A stretch of DNA of 62,128 nt from positions 1 to 62,128 of the forward strand of contig JAICXB010000024.1 in the NCBI GenBank assembly GCA_025980765.1. The letters run 5' to 3'. This DNA comes from Terriglobales bacterium. GTDB lineage: Bacteria; Acidobacteriota; Terriglobia; Terriglobales; Acidobacteriaceae. This document shows positions 1 to 7,859 of the stretch, in pieces (position 1 is the first letter of the stretch; every line of letters begins with the position of its first letter). A program made the position numbers and the translations under genes. Under the pieces are notes generated by a model. That model was not told where the DNA came from and made no database searches. It worked only from the letters and a program-made list of their open reading frames with translations.

Positions 1-2
1 CC

Positions 3-383
3 ATGGATGAAGGAAGAAAAACGATCCAGGCGATCGGGCCGAAGAACGGAGCGGAGTTGGCGCTCTTCATCTTCATGAGCACCGTCGCGGGGTTCGTGGA
101 AGAGATTATTTATCGCGGATATTTTCAGCGCCAATTTTCGACTTTGCTGCGCAACGCCTGGATTGGGATGATTGCGTCGGCAATTCTGTTTGGCCTCTCG
201 CACGGCTATGAAGGCGCGAAGAGAATGTTCATCATCTTCGTAATGGGAGCGATGTTCGGAACGCTCGCAATCCTGCGCAAAAGCCTGCGCCCCGGAATGA
301 TGGGCCATGCGATCTTCGACAGCGTCTCCGGTATCGGGCTCATGTTGTACGACAAGCTGCAGAAGACCGGCGCAATTAAATAG
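3..383 (+). CDS. CPBP family intramembrane metalloprotease, C-terminal part (cut by window start)
   Basis: Membrane-embedded protease of the CPBP (CAAX protease/bacteriocin-processing, ABI) family. The visible 126 residues contain the family signature in order: EEIIYRGYF (EExxxR type) at about residues 33-41, FGLSHGYEG with the second-motif histidine at about 63-71, and HAIFDS at about 102-107. Hydrophobic stretches lie between these motifs. Family members usually run well over 200 residues with several N-terminal membrane spans, so the reading frame very likely continues left of the window and the ATG at 3 is internal. The substrate cannot be read from the sequence. A dispersed inverted repeat begins directly after the stop. 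Confidence 0.85.
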   Translation: MDEGRKTIQAIGPKNGAELALFIFMSTVAGFVEEIIYRGYFQRQFSTLLRNAWIGMIASAILFGLSHGYEGAKRMFIIFVMGAMFGTLAILRKSLRPGMMGHAIFDSVSGIGLMLYDKLQKTGAIK

Positions 384-384
384 T

Positions 385-520
385 CAAAACCTTTTCACCA
401 CGGAGTCACGGAGGCACGGAGGAAAGCTTCAACGACTTTGTGATTTCGACTCTCAAATTATCCGAGCAAAAATCAGGTGATCTTCTCCGTGTCTCCGTGA
501 TTCCGTGGTGAAAAGGTTTG
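385..520. repeat. Long inverted repeat, CACGGAG family
   Basis: The left arm (385-422) carries CAAAACCTTTTCACCACGGA followed by two more CACGGAG-like units. The right arm (487-520) is its near-complement, ending in CCGTGGTGAAAAGGTTTG. Related arms occur at 42841-42939 and in part at 52393-52425, so this is a dispersed intergenic family. A strong stem here could also end transcription of the CPBP gene. Confidence 0.8.
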
Positions 521-583
521 TTTGCGGCATCGATTCGCGCTTGGGTAGAACTCAAAGAACAACTCACGTCAACCATTTTTTTC

Positions 584-612
584 TTGACTTCGTTTTTCAA
601 TGACTCTATACA
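584..612 (+). promoter_or_regulatory. Sigma70-type promoter for the lysine-rich micro-gene
   Basis: TTGACT (584-589), a 17-base spacer and TATACA (607-612) give a near-consensus housekeeping promoter about 67 bases before the ATG at 679. This is among the best promoter matches I could find by eye in the window. Confidence 0.6.
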
Positions 613-678
613 TTCAACCATTGCAACAAAAGATCGTTGCACATACTCGATGATGAATCGAAAGGGAGAATAGAAACC

Positions 679-732
679 ATGGCAACCAAGAAAGCCTCGA
701 AAAAGAAGTCAAGCTCAAAGAAGAAAAAGTAA
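679..732 (+). CDS. Lysine-rich micro-protein (17 aa)
   Basis: The reading frame encodes a start Met, Ala-Thr and then a run made almost only of Lys, Ser and Ala; 10 of 17 residues are Lys. It is preceded by a purine-rich GGGAGA site about 10 bases before the ATG, by a near-consensus promoter at 584-612, and is followed 23 bases after the stop by a textbook terminator. This set makes it a compact transcription unit. The composition resembles the tails of bacterial histone H1-like or nucleoid proteins, so nucleic-acid binding is an inference from charge only. It could also be the remnant of a longer AKK-repeat protein, or an RNA gene whose ORF is accidental. Confidence 0.5.
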   Translation: MATKKASKKKSSSKKKK

Positions 733-755
733 GAGCTGACAAGGCTGAGTAAAAC

Positions 756-789
756 GGGGGACGCGAACAGCGTCCCCCAAAGTTTTTTT
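756..789 (+). terminator. Rho-independent terminator after the micro-gene
   Basis: Perfect 9-bp stem GGGGGACGC / GCGTCCCCC (756-764 and 770-778) with a five-base GAACA loop, then AAAG and seven T residues. Its position right after the stop at 732 supports real transcription of the micro-gene. Confidence 0.85.
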
Positions 790-952
790 GGCTGCTGGCT
801 GCTAGCTACTGGCTGCCAGCAAATCAAAAGCAACATCCCGCACGGATGAGACGGATGGGACGGATTTTTTTCCTTCAATGATCTGTTGCATCCGTTTTAT
901 CTGTGTGAGTTTTTGATTTTGGGGATGATTTTGGCTAGTAGCCAGCAGCTAG
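789..952. repeat. Inverted repeat, GCTGCTAGC/CAGCAGCTAG family with inner CACGGAT/ATCCG arms
   Basis: Outer arms: GGCTGCTAGCTACTGGCTG-like sequence (about 792-827, with TCAAAA) against GGCTAGTAGCCAGCAGCTAG (about 932-951). Inside lie degenerate CACGGATGAGACGGAT and CATCCGTTTTATCTGTG arms. The same nested design recurs at 19185-19421 and 41333-41543. The right arm touches the end of rmuC. Confidence 0.75.
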
Positions 953-2133
953 TTCGCGCTGGCCTTCAGCGCTGCCCGAGGCTCAGCTTCAAACAGCGCA
1001 TTCTGCGCCTCGGTCGCGCCGTTTCCTAACAACTGCACGCGGGTCTGGATCTTGTCGAGCGCGCGCAGGCTCTCATCGTATTTGGCCTGGGCATTGCGCA
1101 GATGCTTGCCGGTTACATCGAACGAGTCGCTGAATTTTGCCATCTCGATGCGCAAGCCTTCGATTTCGCGCAGAATCCACTCCGCGCGCTGGCTCACGCG
1201 CATGCTGTTTAATCCCAGCACGATTGTCTGCAGATAGGCGTAGAGAGAATTGGGAGAGACCGGAATCACGCGCTTCTGCACGCAGTAGTTGTAAAGATCG
1301 TTGCCCTCTTCGTCGCGAATGATGCTCTCGTAATAGACGTTTTCCGCCGGAACGTACATCAGCGCAAAGGGCAGCGTCCCTTCTGAAGGGCGAACGTACC
1401 TGGTCGCGATTTCGTCGATGCGGCGCTTCACATCGCGCAGGAACTCGCGGCGCAGCGTCTTCTTTTCGGAATCGGTCTGCGACTCCGCCAACCGGCGAAA
1501 GTTCTCCAGCGGAAATTTGGAGTCGATGGCCACGTGGCCCTGCGGAAAGAACAGCACCGCATCGGCTTTTTCGCCGGAAGAGAAGGGGAATTCCATCTGG
1601 TACTGATCGTGGGCGAAGACCATCTTAAGCAGATTCTCGAGTTGCGCCTCACCAAAGCCGCCGCGCAATTTGGGTGCGGCCAGCACGCGTTCCAGCGTCG
1701 ATACCGACTTCGACATCTCCGCCAGTTGCCGCGCCTGCTCGCTCATCTCTCCCACTTGTTTCTGTAGTCCCGCAAAGGTGGACTGCACCGCCGACATGCG
1801 CTCACCCACCGAATCCGATGTGGTGGAGACAAGCTCAACATTGCGCTGAAGCTGCTCGTGCATCTGCCGGTTCATCTCTTCCAGCCGGCCATTCACGGAT
1901 TGCGAGACGGTGGTCAGCGTGCCTTGCACGTGGGAGGAAACGCTCTGCATCTGTGCGCTGAAGCTCGCGTTCATCGCCTGAATGGAGCGCTCGGTGCTCT
2001 CGCGCAGCAGGCCCATGTCGCGGCGCATAGCGTCAATGCCAGAATCGGGAGGCGCGCTGCGCCGCTGCCAAATTAGAATCGCCGCGACCACGGCGATGGC
2101 AACTAGAAAAATTATTAGCGTGATACCGGTCAT
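949..2133 (-). CDS. rmuC: DNA recombination protein RmuC
   Basis: RmuC-family protein, 394 residues. It has a single N-terminal membrane span (about residues 3-23), a long predicted coiled coil (about 35-150) and the conserved RmuC domain (about 155-340). The domain shows GGFGEAQLENLL and a PD-(D/E)XK-nuclease-like core with DAVLFF...AIDSKFPLENF. The family limits DNA inversions and rearrangements at repeats in E. coli, which is a fitting job in a region this rich in inverted repeats, although that link is only an inference. The gene is transcribed alone, and a perfect 9-bp inverted repeat lies 32-51 bases upstream of its ATG. Confidence 0.92.
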   Translation of the reverse strand: MTGITLIIFLVAIAVVAAILIWQRRSAPPDSGIDAMRRDMGLLRESTERSIQAMNASFSAQMQSVSSHVQGTLTTVSQSVNGRLEEMNRQMHEQLQRNVELVSTTSDSVGERMSAVQSTFAGLQKQVGEMSEQARQLAEMSKSVSTLERVLAAPKLRGGFGEAQLENLLKMVFAHDQYQMEFPFSSGEKADAVLFFPQGHVAIDSKFPLENFRRLAESQTDSEKKTLRREFLRDVKRRIDEIATRYVRPSEGTLPFALMYVPAENVYYESIIRDEEGNDLYNYCVQKRVIPVSPNSLYAYLQTIVLGLNSMRVSQRAEWILREIEGLRIEMAKFSDSFDVTGKHLRNAQAKYDESLRALDKIQTRVQLLGNGATEAQNALFEAEPRAALKASAN

Positions 2134-2164
2134 TTAACTCCCGTGCTAGCAAGACACGTGTTGG

Positions 2165-2184
2165 GACACGATCTTGATCGTGTC
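2165..2184. repeat. Perfect short inverted repeat upstream of rmuC
   Basis: GACACGATC-TT-GATCGTGTC is a perfect 9-bp palindrome with a two-base centre. It lies where an operator for rmuC could be, but could equally be a short repeat element. No function can be read from it. Confidence 0.55.
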
Positions 2185-2210
2185 GCAATGTTCCGTTTGA
2201 ATCTCTTTAG

Positions 2211-2389
2211 GTGTCATCCTGAGGCGCAGCCGAAGAACCTCCTGCAACATTGTTGGACTGAAACGTCGGTTGCGCGTCTCTTAAACACAAAATTCAGGTC
2301 CTCACGTGCAGCGGCCGAGGAGCCTTGCATACTGCATCATCTCAGATGCTTTTGCAGGAGGTCCTTCGGCTTCGCCTCAGGGTGACATC
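2211..2389. repeat. Long inverted repeat, GTCATCCTGA/GGAGGTCCTTCGGC family
   Basis: The left arm GTGTCATCCTGAGGC...CGAAGAACCTCCTGCAA (2211-2248) pairs with TTGCAGGAGGTCCTTCGGC...GCCTCAGGGTGACATC (2352-2389). A diverged relative is at 61804-61992. It fills the gap between the convergent end of the helicase and the start of rmuC; no gene is seen in it. Confidence 0.8.
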
Positions 2390-2434
2390 GTGAAAAATTA
2401 AAAATGCTCGTACATTTTGAACATCGGTGAACTC

Positions 2435-5400
2435 TCATTTCACTCCTGCCGCAGCCCGCAGTTCAGTGGTCGGGAAGATATGCTCCGCCGTTGCCGGACA
2501 CAGGCTGCGATATCCGCACATCTTGCAATGGAAAGCCGGCAACGGATCGAAGCGTCCGGCGCGAATGCCCTCGGCGGCCGCCAGAACGGTCTCACGCAGG
2601 TGCGATTCGTTGATGACATCTGTCTCGGCGGTGCTGTTGTCTTCGAGGTTGTAGAAGACCATTTTTGCGACCGCGAGTCCTTCGAGCGTCGCCGCCAGCC
2701 CGTACAGCCCCAGTTGCACGCTCATGCGGGCATCCATGCTGCTGCGCGGATTGCCGGTCTTGTAGTCGAGAACCACCACGCTTCCGTCCGGTTCGCGGTC
2801 AATGCGATCGATGCGGCCGACGATGGAGACGTCCTCGATCATGAAGCGGAAGGGCTTCTCGGTATTGAGTACCTGAATGGGCGGCTCGGCGGCGCGGGCG
2901 GCAATGAATTCGCGGAGCTGCTCGGCGCCCTGTCGCTCGTACAAAGCGCGCTGGAGCTCTTCTTCGATTTTGGCCGCTTCGAACTCTCGCTTGAAAATCT
3001 CTACCGTCTCGTCGGCGGTCCTGTGCACTCCGCGCATGGCGGCATCGTAGAAATCGCGCAGCGCCGAGTGCATGGCTGCTCCGTATTGCAGCGCGGCCGA
3101 AGGCTCCTCCGGAAGCCGCCAGATTTTTTGCAGTGAATATTTCAGGGGACAACGAGCGTACGCGTCGATCGCCGACGCGCTGAGTTCGAGCCGGGCAATA
3201 GGCTTTCTCGACGCGATTTCCGCCCATCCCGGAGCCTCGGGGGCGCGGACCTCAAGATCACTGCAATGCGGATCGCGCAATCGGAATTGATGTTGCAGAG
3301 TCGTGTCCTCTGCGAGATCGCGCATGAAACCCGGCGGAGTCTGCTGTTTGTTCTTCCCCGGCTTCAGCTTGCCGTAGAGGGTAAGCGTGTCCTTGGCGCG
3401 AGTGAGAGCGACGTAAAACAGGCGACGCTCCTCTTCGCGATGCAGCTCGTCATCCGGCTTGTCGCTCGGGGTATTCAGGAAGCGAAGTTCGCGGGGAAAT
3501 TCGACCAGCGTCTCTCGATAGGAAGTGGGAAATGAGTTGCTGGTTACGCGCAGCACAAACACATGCTTAAATTCCAGACCCTTAGCGGCGTGCACGGTGA
3601 GAAGTTTTACTGCATCGCGAGGAAAAGCATCCCCCGCTAGCCCCACCCCAACCGCCAACTGCTTGCGGTCGGGGACCCCGGCCGCAGGGGGTTCTGATTC
3701 AGTCTCCGGACGCTCCGGCGCCGCTATGGCCAAGCTGCCTCCAGCTTCCCTGTACAGTTCGAGGAACTCAAGAAATTCGGGTAGATGCTTGGTCCGCGAG
3801 ATGCTCTTTTCCCGCCAGCCAGTAGCGAAATCGCGGAAGCGTTGAAATTCCAATCGTTCCGGCGACAGGCCGACTTCGGCCGCAGCTTCGCGAATGGTCC
3901 TGAGCAGGTCGGCATCGGCAGGTGGAAGCTCTTGCGCGAACCGACGCACGCGCGCCAGCAGTTCCGGGCCGCCGGGACCAGTCTCGAGAAGCGTGAAAAG
4001 TTTGGTGCCGCGAGCCGCCGAAGCCATCTTGTCGTGCAACGCAGTAAGATCGATGCCGGAATCCGCGCTCAGGGCCAGGCGGAACAGAGCAACATCCTGG
4101 TTCAGAGAAGTTGTGCAGTGCAGCCATGCCATCAAATCGCGCAGCGCGTCGGTGTCGAACAGGTCGGTGTCCTGCACCTCAAAAGGAATGTCGCGCGCGC
4201 CGAAGGCTTCCACCAGGTCGTTGGCATTGGCGTGGGTGCGAAAAAGCACGGCGAAATCGCTCCAGCGAGCCCCGTCGGCGCGAAGTTCCAGAATTCGTTC
4301 AGCGATATCCGTGCACTCATTCGAGTAGTCGCGATAAGGAACAGCCTCCACCGGCTCCTGCGGAAAGAGAAAACCGGTGCTCTCGTTTTTTCGCCGCAGG
4401 TCGCGGGCTGAGACCAGACGTTCGCGGTCAAAGCGCAAGCGGCTGCCTTCCTGGGTGAGCCGCGGATTGCTGTTGATGGCAACGAACGCGCAATCGAGGA
4501 TGTTCTGCGTGGAGCGCTGGTTCTCGGCGAGATTGACGATGTTCTTCTGCTCGAGGCGGTTGAAGACGGTGGAGAATTCGTTGAACGCCGCACTGGACGC
4601 GCCGCGAAAATGATAGATCGCCTGGTCAGGATCGCCGACGGCGAAAACATTCTGAGCGTGGCCAGCGAGCAAGCGGGTGAGTTCAATCTGCGCATGGTTC
4701 GAGTCCTGAAATTCGTCGATTAACAGGAACCGCGCATGCGCTCGCTCGCGCGCCAGCGTTTCAGGTTCGCGCTGCAGCAGGGCAGCGGCTCGCGAGACCA
4801 GAGCGCCGAAGGTGAGCAGGCGGTTTTCCTCGAGCAGGCGTTCCACCACGTTGAAGATGGCGGAGATTTCCCGACAGCGTTCCAGCACCTCATCCGCCGA
4901 CATCTCTTCTGCCTGCTTTTTTTTGGCCACGCGCGGAGCCGGCAGTTCGCCCGCGCAGGTCTGCCGGACATAATCGGCGTAGCGGGGGGCCGTGACCAAC
5001 TCGTCAGAGCAGCGGTCAAAGAACTTCAGCAAGTCGCTCAGGAACCTTCCCGGATTCGCCGCACGCAGGAACCGGTTCAACGGCAGATCGGAGACGCGCT
5101 GGCGCAGAAAGGTCCAGAGCTCAAATTGATCGAGAAGCTGAAAGTCCTCTCCCGCCTCACGCAGGAGGTGATAGCAATAACCGTGAAAGGTCGATGCCTG
5201 CAATGTCGCAGGGGAAGCATGCGGAACCGCTACGGAGACGCGCTCGCGAATCTCTCTGGCTGCTTTGTGAGTGAAGGTGAACGCACGAATCTCAGAGGGC
5301 TGCGCATTCCCCTGCTGGACCAGACGCGCGATGCGGTGAACCAGCACGCTGGTTTTTCCCGTGCCCGCACCCGCCAGCACCAACATAGGACCCTGAACGT

Positions 5401-5452
5401 GGTTGGCCGCCTGCTTCTGCTTCGGATTCAGTTGCGAGTAAGCGACTGCCAT
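2435..5452 (-). CDS. UvrD/PcrA-type superfamily I helicase fused to a RecB-like PD-(D/E)XK Fe-S nuclease domain
   Basis: A 1005-residue ATP-dependent helicase-nuclease. Helicase motifs: Walker A GAGTGKTS near residue 30, LLIDEFQDSNH (Walker B) near 250, and GDPDQAIYHFRGA. The C-terminal third is a RecB/AddB-like nuclease with GRIDRIDRE and VLDYKTGN (residue 896 on). One cysteine before the nuclease motifs (CPLKYSLQ) and three after (CKMCGYRSLC, 976-985) form the usual four-cysteine Fe-S staple. This architecture is typical of single-chain DNA-repair helicases outside classic RecBCD. No AddB or RecC partner gene is adjacent. The role is probably double-strand-break or recombinational repair; the exact pathway is inferred. 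Confidence 0.9.
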   Translation of the reverse strand: MAVAYSQLNPKQKQAANHVQGPMLVLAGAGTGKTSVLVHRIARLVQQGNAQPSEIRAFTFTHKAAREIRERVSVAVPHASPATLQASTFHGYCYHLLREAGEDFQLLDQFELWTFLRQRVSDLPLNRFLRAANPGRFLSDLLKFFDRCSDELVTAPRYADYVRQTCAGELPAPRVAKKKQAEEMSADEVLERCREISAIFNVVERLLEENRLLTFGALVSRAAALLQREPETLARERAHARFLLIDEFQDSNHAQIELTRLLAGHAQNVFAVGDPDQAIYHFRGASSAAFNEFSTVFNRLEQKNIVNLAENQRSTQNILDCAFVAINSNPRLTQEGSRLRFDRERLVSARDLRRKNESTGFLFPQEPVEAVPYRDYSNECTDIAERILELRADGARWSDFAVLFRTHANANDLVEAFGARDIPFEVQDTDLFDTDALRDLMAWLHCTTSLNQDVALFRLALSADSGIDLTALHDKMASAARGTKLFTLLETGPGGPELLARVRRFAQELPPADADLLRTIREAAAEVGLSPERLEFQRFRDFATGWREKSISRTKHLPEFLEFLELYREAGGSLAIAAPERPETESEPPAAGVPDRKQLAVGVGLAGDAFPRDAVKLLTVHAAKGLEFKHVFVLRVTSNSFPTSYRETLVEFPRELRFLNTPSDKPDDELHREEERRLFYVALTRAKDTLTLYGKLKPGKNKQQTPPGFMRDLAEDTTLQHQFRLRDPHCSDLEVRAPEAPGWAEIASRKPIARLELSASAIDAYARCPLKYSLQKIWRLPEEPSAALQYGAAMHSALRDFYDAAMRGVHRTADETVEIFKREFEAAKIEEELQRALYERQGAEQLREFIAARAAEPPIQVLNTEKPFRFMIEDVSIVGRIDRIDREPDGSVVVLDYKTGNPRSSMDARMSVQLGLYGLAATLEGLAVAKMVFYNLEDNSTAETDVINESHLRETVLAAAEGIRAGRFDPLPAFHCKMCGYRSLCPATAEHIFPTTELRAAAGVK

Positions 5453-5564
5453 TCGAGGGCCCCTTGGAATGCAGAGCTATTATGCGAAAGAAAGGCGAAG
5501 TAGGCAACGAGAATCGGCTGTGGAAGCGGTTGAAATTGCGGAAAATCGGCGCGGGACAATTCCA

Positions 5565-5659
5565 GTCCCGCCGACCGGCGGGACGGTTGAGAGTAGCCCA
5601 CCATGCAATGGTGGGGTTAACGGTGAGACGAAAGTTCCAGTCCCGCCAGTCGGCGGGAC
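5565..5659. repeat. REP cluster A: REP - CCCACCAT hairpin - REP
   Basis: Two perfect REP hairpins GTCCCGCC-N4-GGCGGGAC (5565-5584 with loop GACC; 5640-5659 with loop AGTC) flank a third perfect hairpin CCCACCAT-GCA-ATGGTGGG (5597-5615). It lies just beyond the 3' end of the transposase gene. It is the inverted counterpart of cluster B at 6136-6228. Confidence 0.92.
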
Positions 5660-5667
5660 GATTGAGA

Positions 5668-6102
5668 TTATCGCGGTGTCAATTTGATTCCGTGCTTCTC
5701 CAGCAGCAGCCGCCATTCTGCCGCAAAATCGATTTTTCGATGGTGCTCTTCCTGATTGTTGATGTAACGCTTCACCGAATCCAAATTCGAGAGGCTCACC
5801 GTGAAGGCGGCGTAGCCCTCCTGCCAATCAAAATCCTTGCCGGTCGTCTCTTCCATCCACCCGCTTGATCCTGCTTTCAAAAGCTGCACCGCCTTCGCAA
5901 TGGGCATCGCGGGGTTGAGCGACAGCAAAGCATGCGCATGTTCTGCCATGCCTCCTACGCGCAGCGCGCGAAAATCGTTCTCTCGTGCAATGCCACCTAT
6001 GTAACTCCAAAGGCGCGGACGGATCTCGGCTGAAATCAGACGAATGCGTCGTTTAGTCGAGAACACGACATGGAAATACAAGGAGGTGAAGGTATGCGCC
6101 AT
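5668..6102 (-). CDS. REP-associated tyrosine transposase (RAYT, Y1/HUH family)
   Basis: IS200/IS605-related Y1 transposase of the RAYT type, 144 residues. It opens with the family pattern MAHTFTSLYFHVVFSTKRR, has the HUH metal site as HAH (H55, H57) in GGMAEHAHALL, and the nucleophile candidate Tyr113 in RYINNQEEHH. I chose the ATG at 6102 rather than the one eight codons upstream because the family starts with this MAHTF-like segment and a good AGGAG-like site is not needed to explain it. Such enzymes are domesticated: they move or maintain REP sequences rather than forming a normal IS. REP clusters lie 9 bases past its stop and 33 bases before its start. The gene looks intact. Confidence 0.92.
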   Translation of the reverse strand: MAHTFTSLYFHVVFSTKRRIRLISAEIRPRLWSYIGGIARENDFRALRVGGMAEHAHALLSLNPAMPIAKAVQLLKAGSSGWMEETTGKDFDWQEGYAAFTVSLSNLDSVKRYINNQEEHHRKIDFAAEWRLLLEKHGIKLTPR

Positions 6103-6135
6103 AGGTGCGGAGCATTCTACACGCAATTTTCAATC

Positions 6136-6228
6136 GTCCCGCCAGTTGGCGGGACTGGAATGCCAAACCGAACATACCCACCATTACATGGTGGGCTACT
6201 CTCGTGACGTCCCGCCGGTTGGCGGGAC
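6136..6228. repeat. REP cluster B: REP - CCCACCAT hairpin - REP (inverted to cluster A)
   Basis: Perfect REPs at 6136-6155 (loop AGTT) and 6209-6228 (loop GGTT) flank CCCACCAT-TAC-ATGGTGGG (6177-6195). Read on the other strand it matches cluster A, including the flanking bases CCA before and GATTGA after the REP, and GAGAGTAG before the middle hairpin. Confidence 0.92.
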
Positions 6229-6262
6229 TAGAATTCCGGGCCGAACGCGAAGCTGCTCAATT

Positions 6263-7438
6263 TCAAAATCGTCTCAATGCCCGTCGAATCCCCTCGGCAA
6301 AATCGTTCTCTGGCGTAATCAGACTCACTACCAGATATCCCTCCCCGGAAAAGTCGTAAAAGTGCCCAGGGTGGATTACTACTCCATCGCGATCGATCAA
6401 CTCGATTGCCAGCTCTTCATCGGTTTGCGTGGCGGGAACGCGCAGCACTGCGTACCATCCGCCCTCGATGTGCAGGCGCTCGATGGCTTTGTTGCCGGCC
6501 AGATGCGTGTCCAGGGCCATGAGATTTTTGCGGACCCGGGCAGCGATCTGTGCCTGAATCCGCTCCCGCTGGGACAACAATTGTGGCAATGCATATTGAA
6601 TGGGCGTGTTCACTGAGAGATACGTGTCGGCAATAATTTCCAACCGGTCACGGGCTGCATCCCGCAGCTTGACGGGACCATTCACCATCATCCAGGCAAG
6701 CTTCATCTGCGGCAAAGCAGCGAGCTTCGAGAGGCCGCTTAAAGCAAATGAGAGGCATTCATCTTCGAATGCGACGCTCATCTCTGCCGAACTCTCAACG
6801 GCATAGTCCAGAAACACTTCGTCCGATATCAACGCCAGCTCGCGCTCGCGGCAGAAGCTCGCAATCTGCCGCAGTTCTGCGCTGTGCACAAACGACCCGG
6901 TGGGATTGTTGGGATTCACCAGCAGCACTGCACGGGTGCGCGCGCCCGCCGCCTTCTTCAGCCCTGCAAAATCAACGTGCCAGCCATGATCGTGGAAGAG
7001 ATCGTAGGTCGCGAGCTTCACATCCTGAATCCGCGCCAGAAATTCAAACAGCGGATAGCTGGGCCGCGGGACCAGCACCTCGTCCTCTGGATTGCAGAGC
7101 AGCCGAAAAAGAAATGAGTATGCTTCGCTGGTGCTGGTGCTGAGGAAAATCTGCTCGGCAGAAATTTCGCCAGCTCCGGCACGTACAGGATGCTTGTTGT
7201 AGTAGTCGGCGACTGCCTGGCGGGCAGAAGCTAGTCCCTGGGCTTGTGGCTCGTAAAGCAGAGCCTCGGGACAAGACAACGCCTTAAGAATCGCCTCTGA
7301 CTCATATTCAAAGCCGCATTGGGTGGGATTGGAAGCAGTCAGGTCGAGCAGGGGGCCGCGCTTACGTGCTCTGTCGAGAGCAGCCGAGTAACGGTTCTGC
7401 GTAAGCTGCCAATCAGTGCGTCGGGCGAACATGAACAT
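6263..7438 (-). CDS. Pyridoxal-phosphate aminotransferase, class I/II
   Basis: Fold-type I aminotransferase of about 390 residues. Visible features are the N-terminal LTASNPTQ segment, the cofactor-region LLVNPNNPTGS, SDEVFLDYA, and the Schiff-base lysine in LSGLSKLAALPQMKLAWM. The frame is open far upstream (to 7975), but that extra 179-residue stretch has no aminotransferase character, so I start at the ATG at 7438 (an in-frame ATG at 7432 is equally possible). No strong ribosome site marks either. The substrate is not evident; alanine or aspartate aminotransferase-like activity is the usual annotation. Its 3' end lies 34 bases from REP cluster B. Confidence 0.85.
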   Translation of the reverse strand: MFMFARRTDWQLTQNRYSAALDRARKRGPLLDLTASNPTQCGFEYESEAILKALSCPEALLYEPQAQGLASARQAVADYYNKHPVRAGAGEISAEQIFLSTSTSEAYSFLFRLLCNPEDEVLVPRPSYPLFEFLARIQDVKLATYDLFHDHGWHVDFAGLKKAAGARTRAVLLVNPNNPTGSFVHSAELRQIASFCRERELALISDEVFLDYAVESSAEMSVAFEDECLSFALSGLSKLAALPQMKLAWMMVNGPVKLRDAARDRLEIIADTYLSVNTPIQYALPQLLSQRERIQAQIAARVRKNLMALDTHLAGNKAIERLHIEGGWYAVLRVPATQTDEELAIELIDRDGVVIHPGHFYDFSGEGYLVVSLITPENDFAEGIRRALRRF

Positions 7439-7859
7439 CAAATGTAGCAGTGGCGGAGGGGAGACTCCGATGCGCGCGGCTAGACGCAGCACGCCGCTTC
7501 GCGGCAAGTAGTCAGTTATTGCAAGGCGATATTGATCCCGAAGCGGCGACGGCAAACCTGCAATCGTTGGAGCTGTGGAAATTTTCGCGTCGTTCCATCT
7601 TTCCTGTTCGTTTCCTGTTAATTTCTCTGATTTTGCGGGAACTTCGCTGCAACGCTCAGATTCGGAGTGCCTGTTTCCCTCTTCGTTGCATATCCGTTTT
7701 TCACTCTCCCATCGGCAAGCATTCGCGTGTATGCGGTTGCTGTCCTTGATGACCGCAATGCTGCCTGTTCTGCTTGCGCCGCATGTTGGCAGCTGATCGC
7801 AAGAGTTTGGTTCCAACACTAGTGTTCGATCTTGGTGTTGACGGAATCGAGAGAGTTCC
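7439..7859. other. Gap without a convincing gene; contains a perfect 12-bp palindrome
   Basis: Frames here are open on the minus strand but have no recognisable domain. AACACTAGTGTT (7815-7826) is a perfect palindrome located about 35 bases before the small membrane-protein ORF and about 380 bases upstream of the aminotransferase, so it could be an operator for either. Nothing else stands out. Confidence 0.35.

Larger units (their letters stand above)
5565..6228. mobile_element. REPtron-like unit: RAYT gene between inverted REP clusters
   Basis: The whole unit is a single-copy Y1 transposase gene flanked on both sides by a REP-hairpin-REP cluster, the two clusters being in opposite orientation. 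This is the organisation known for REP-associated tyrosine transposases, in which the enzyme binds and cleaves the REP hairpins. The right cluster abuts the aminotransferase gene. The boundaries are drawn at the outer REPs. Confidence 0.75.

Noticed and set aside
2417..3136. Plus-strand ORF of 239 residues inside the helicase gene
   Set aside because: Antisense shadow of a well-supported helicase-nuclease gene; no domain.
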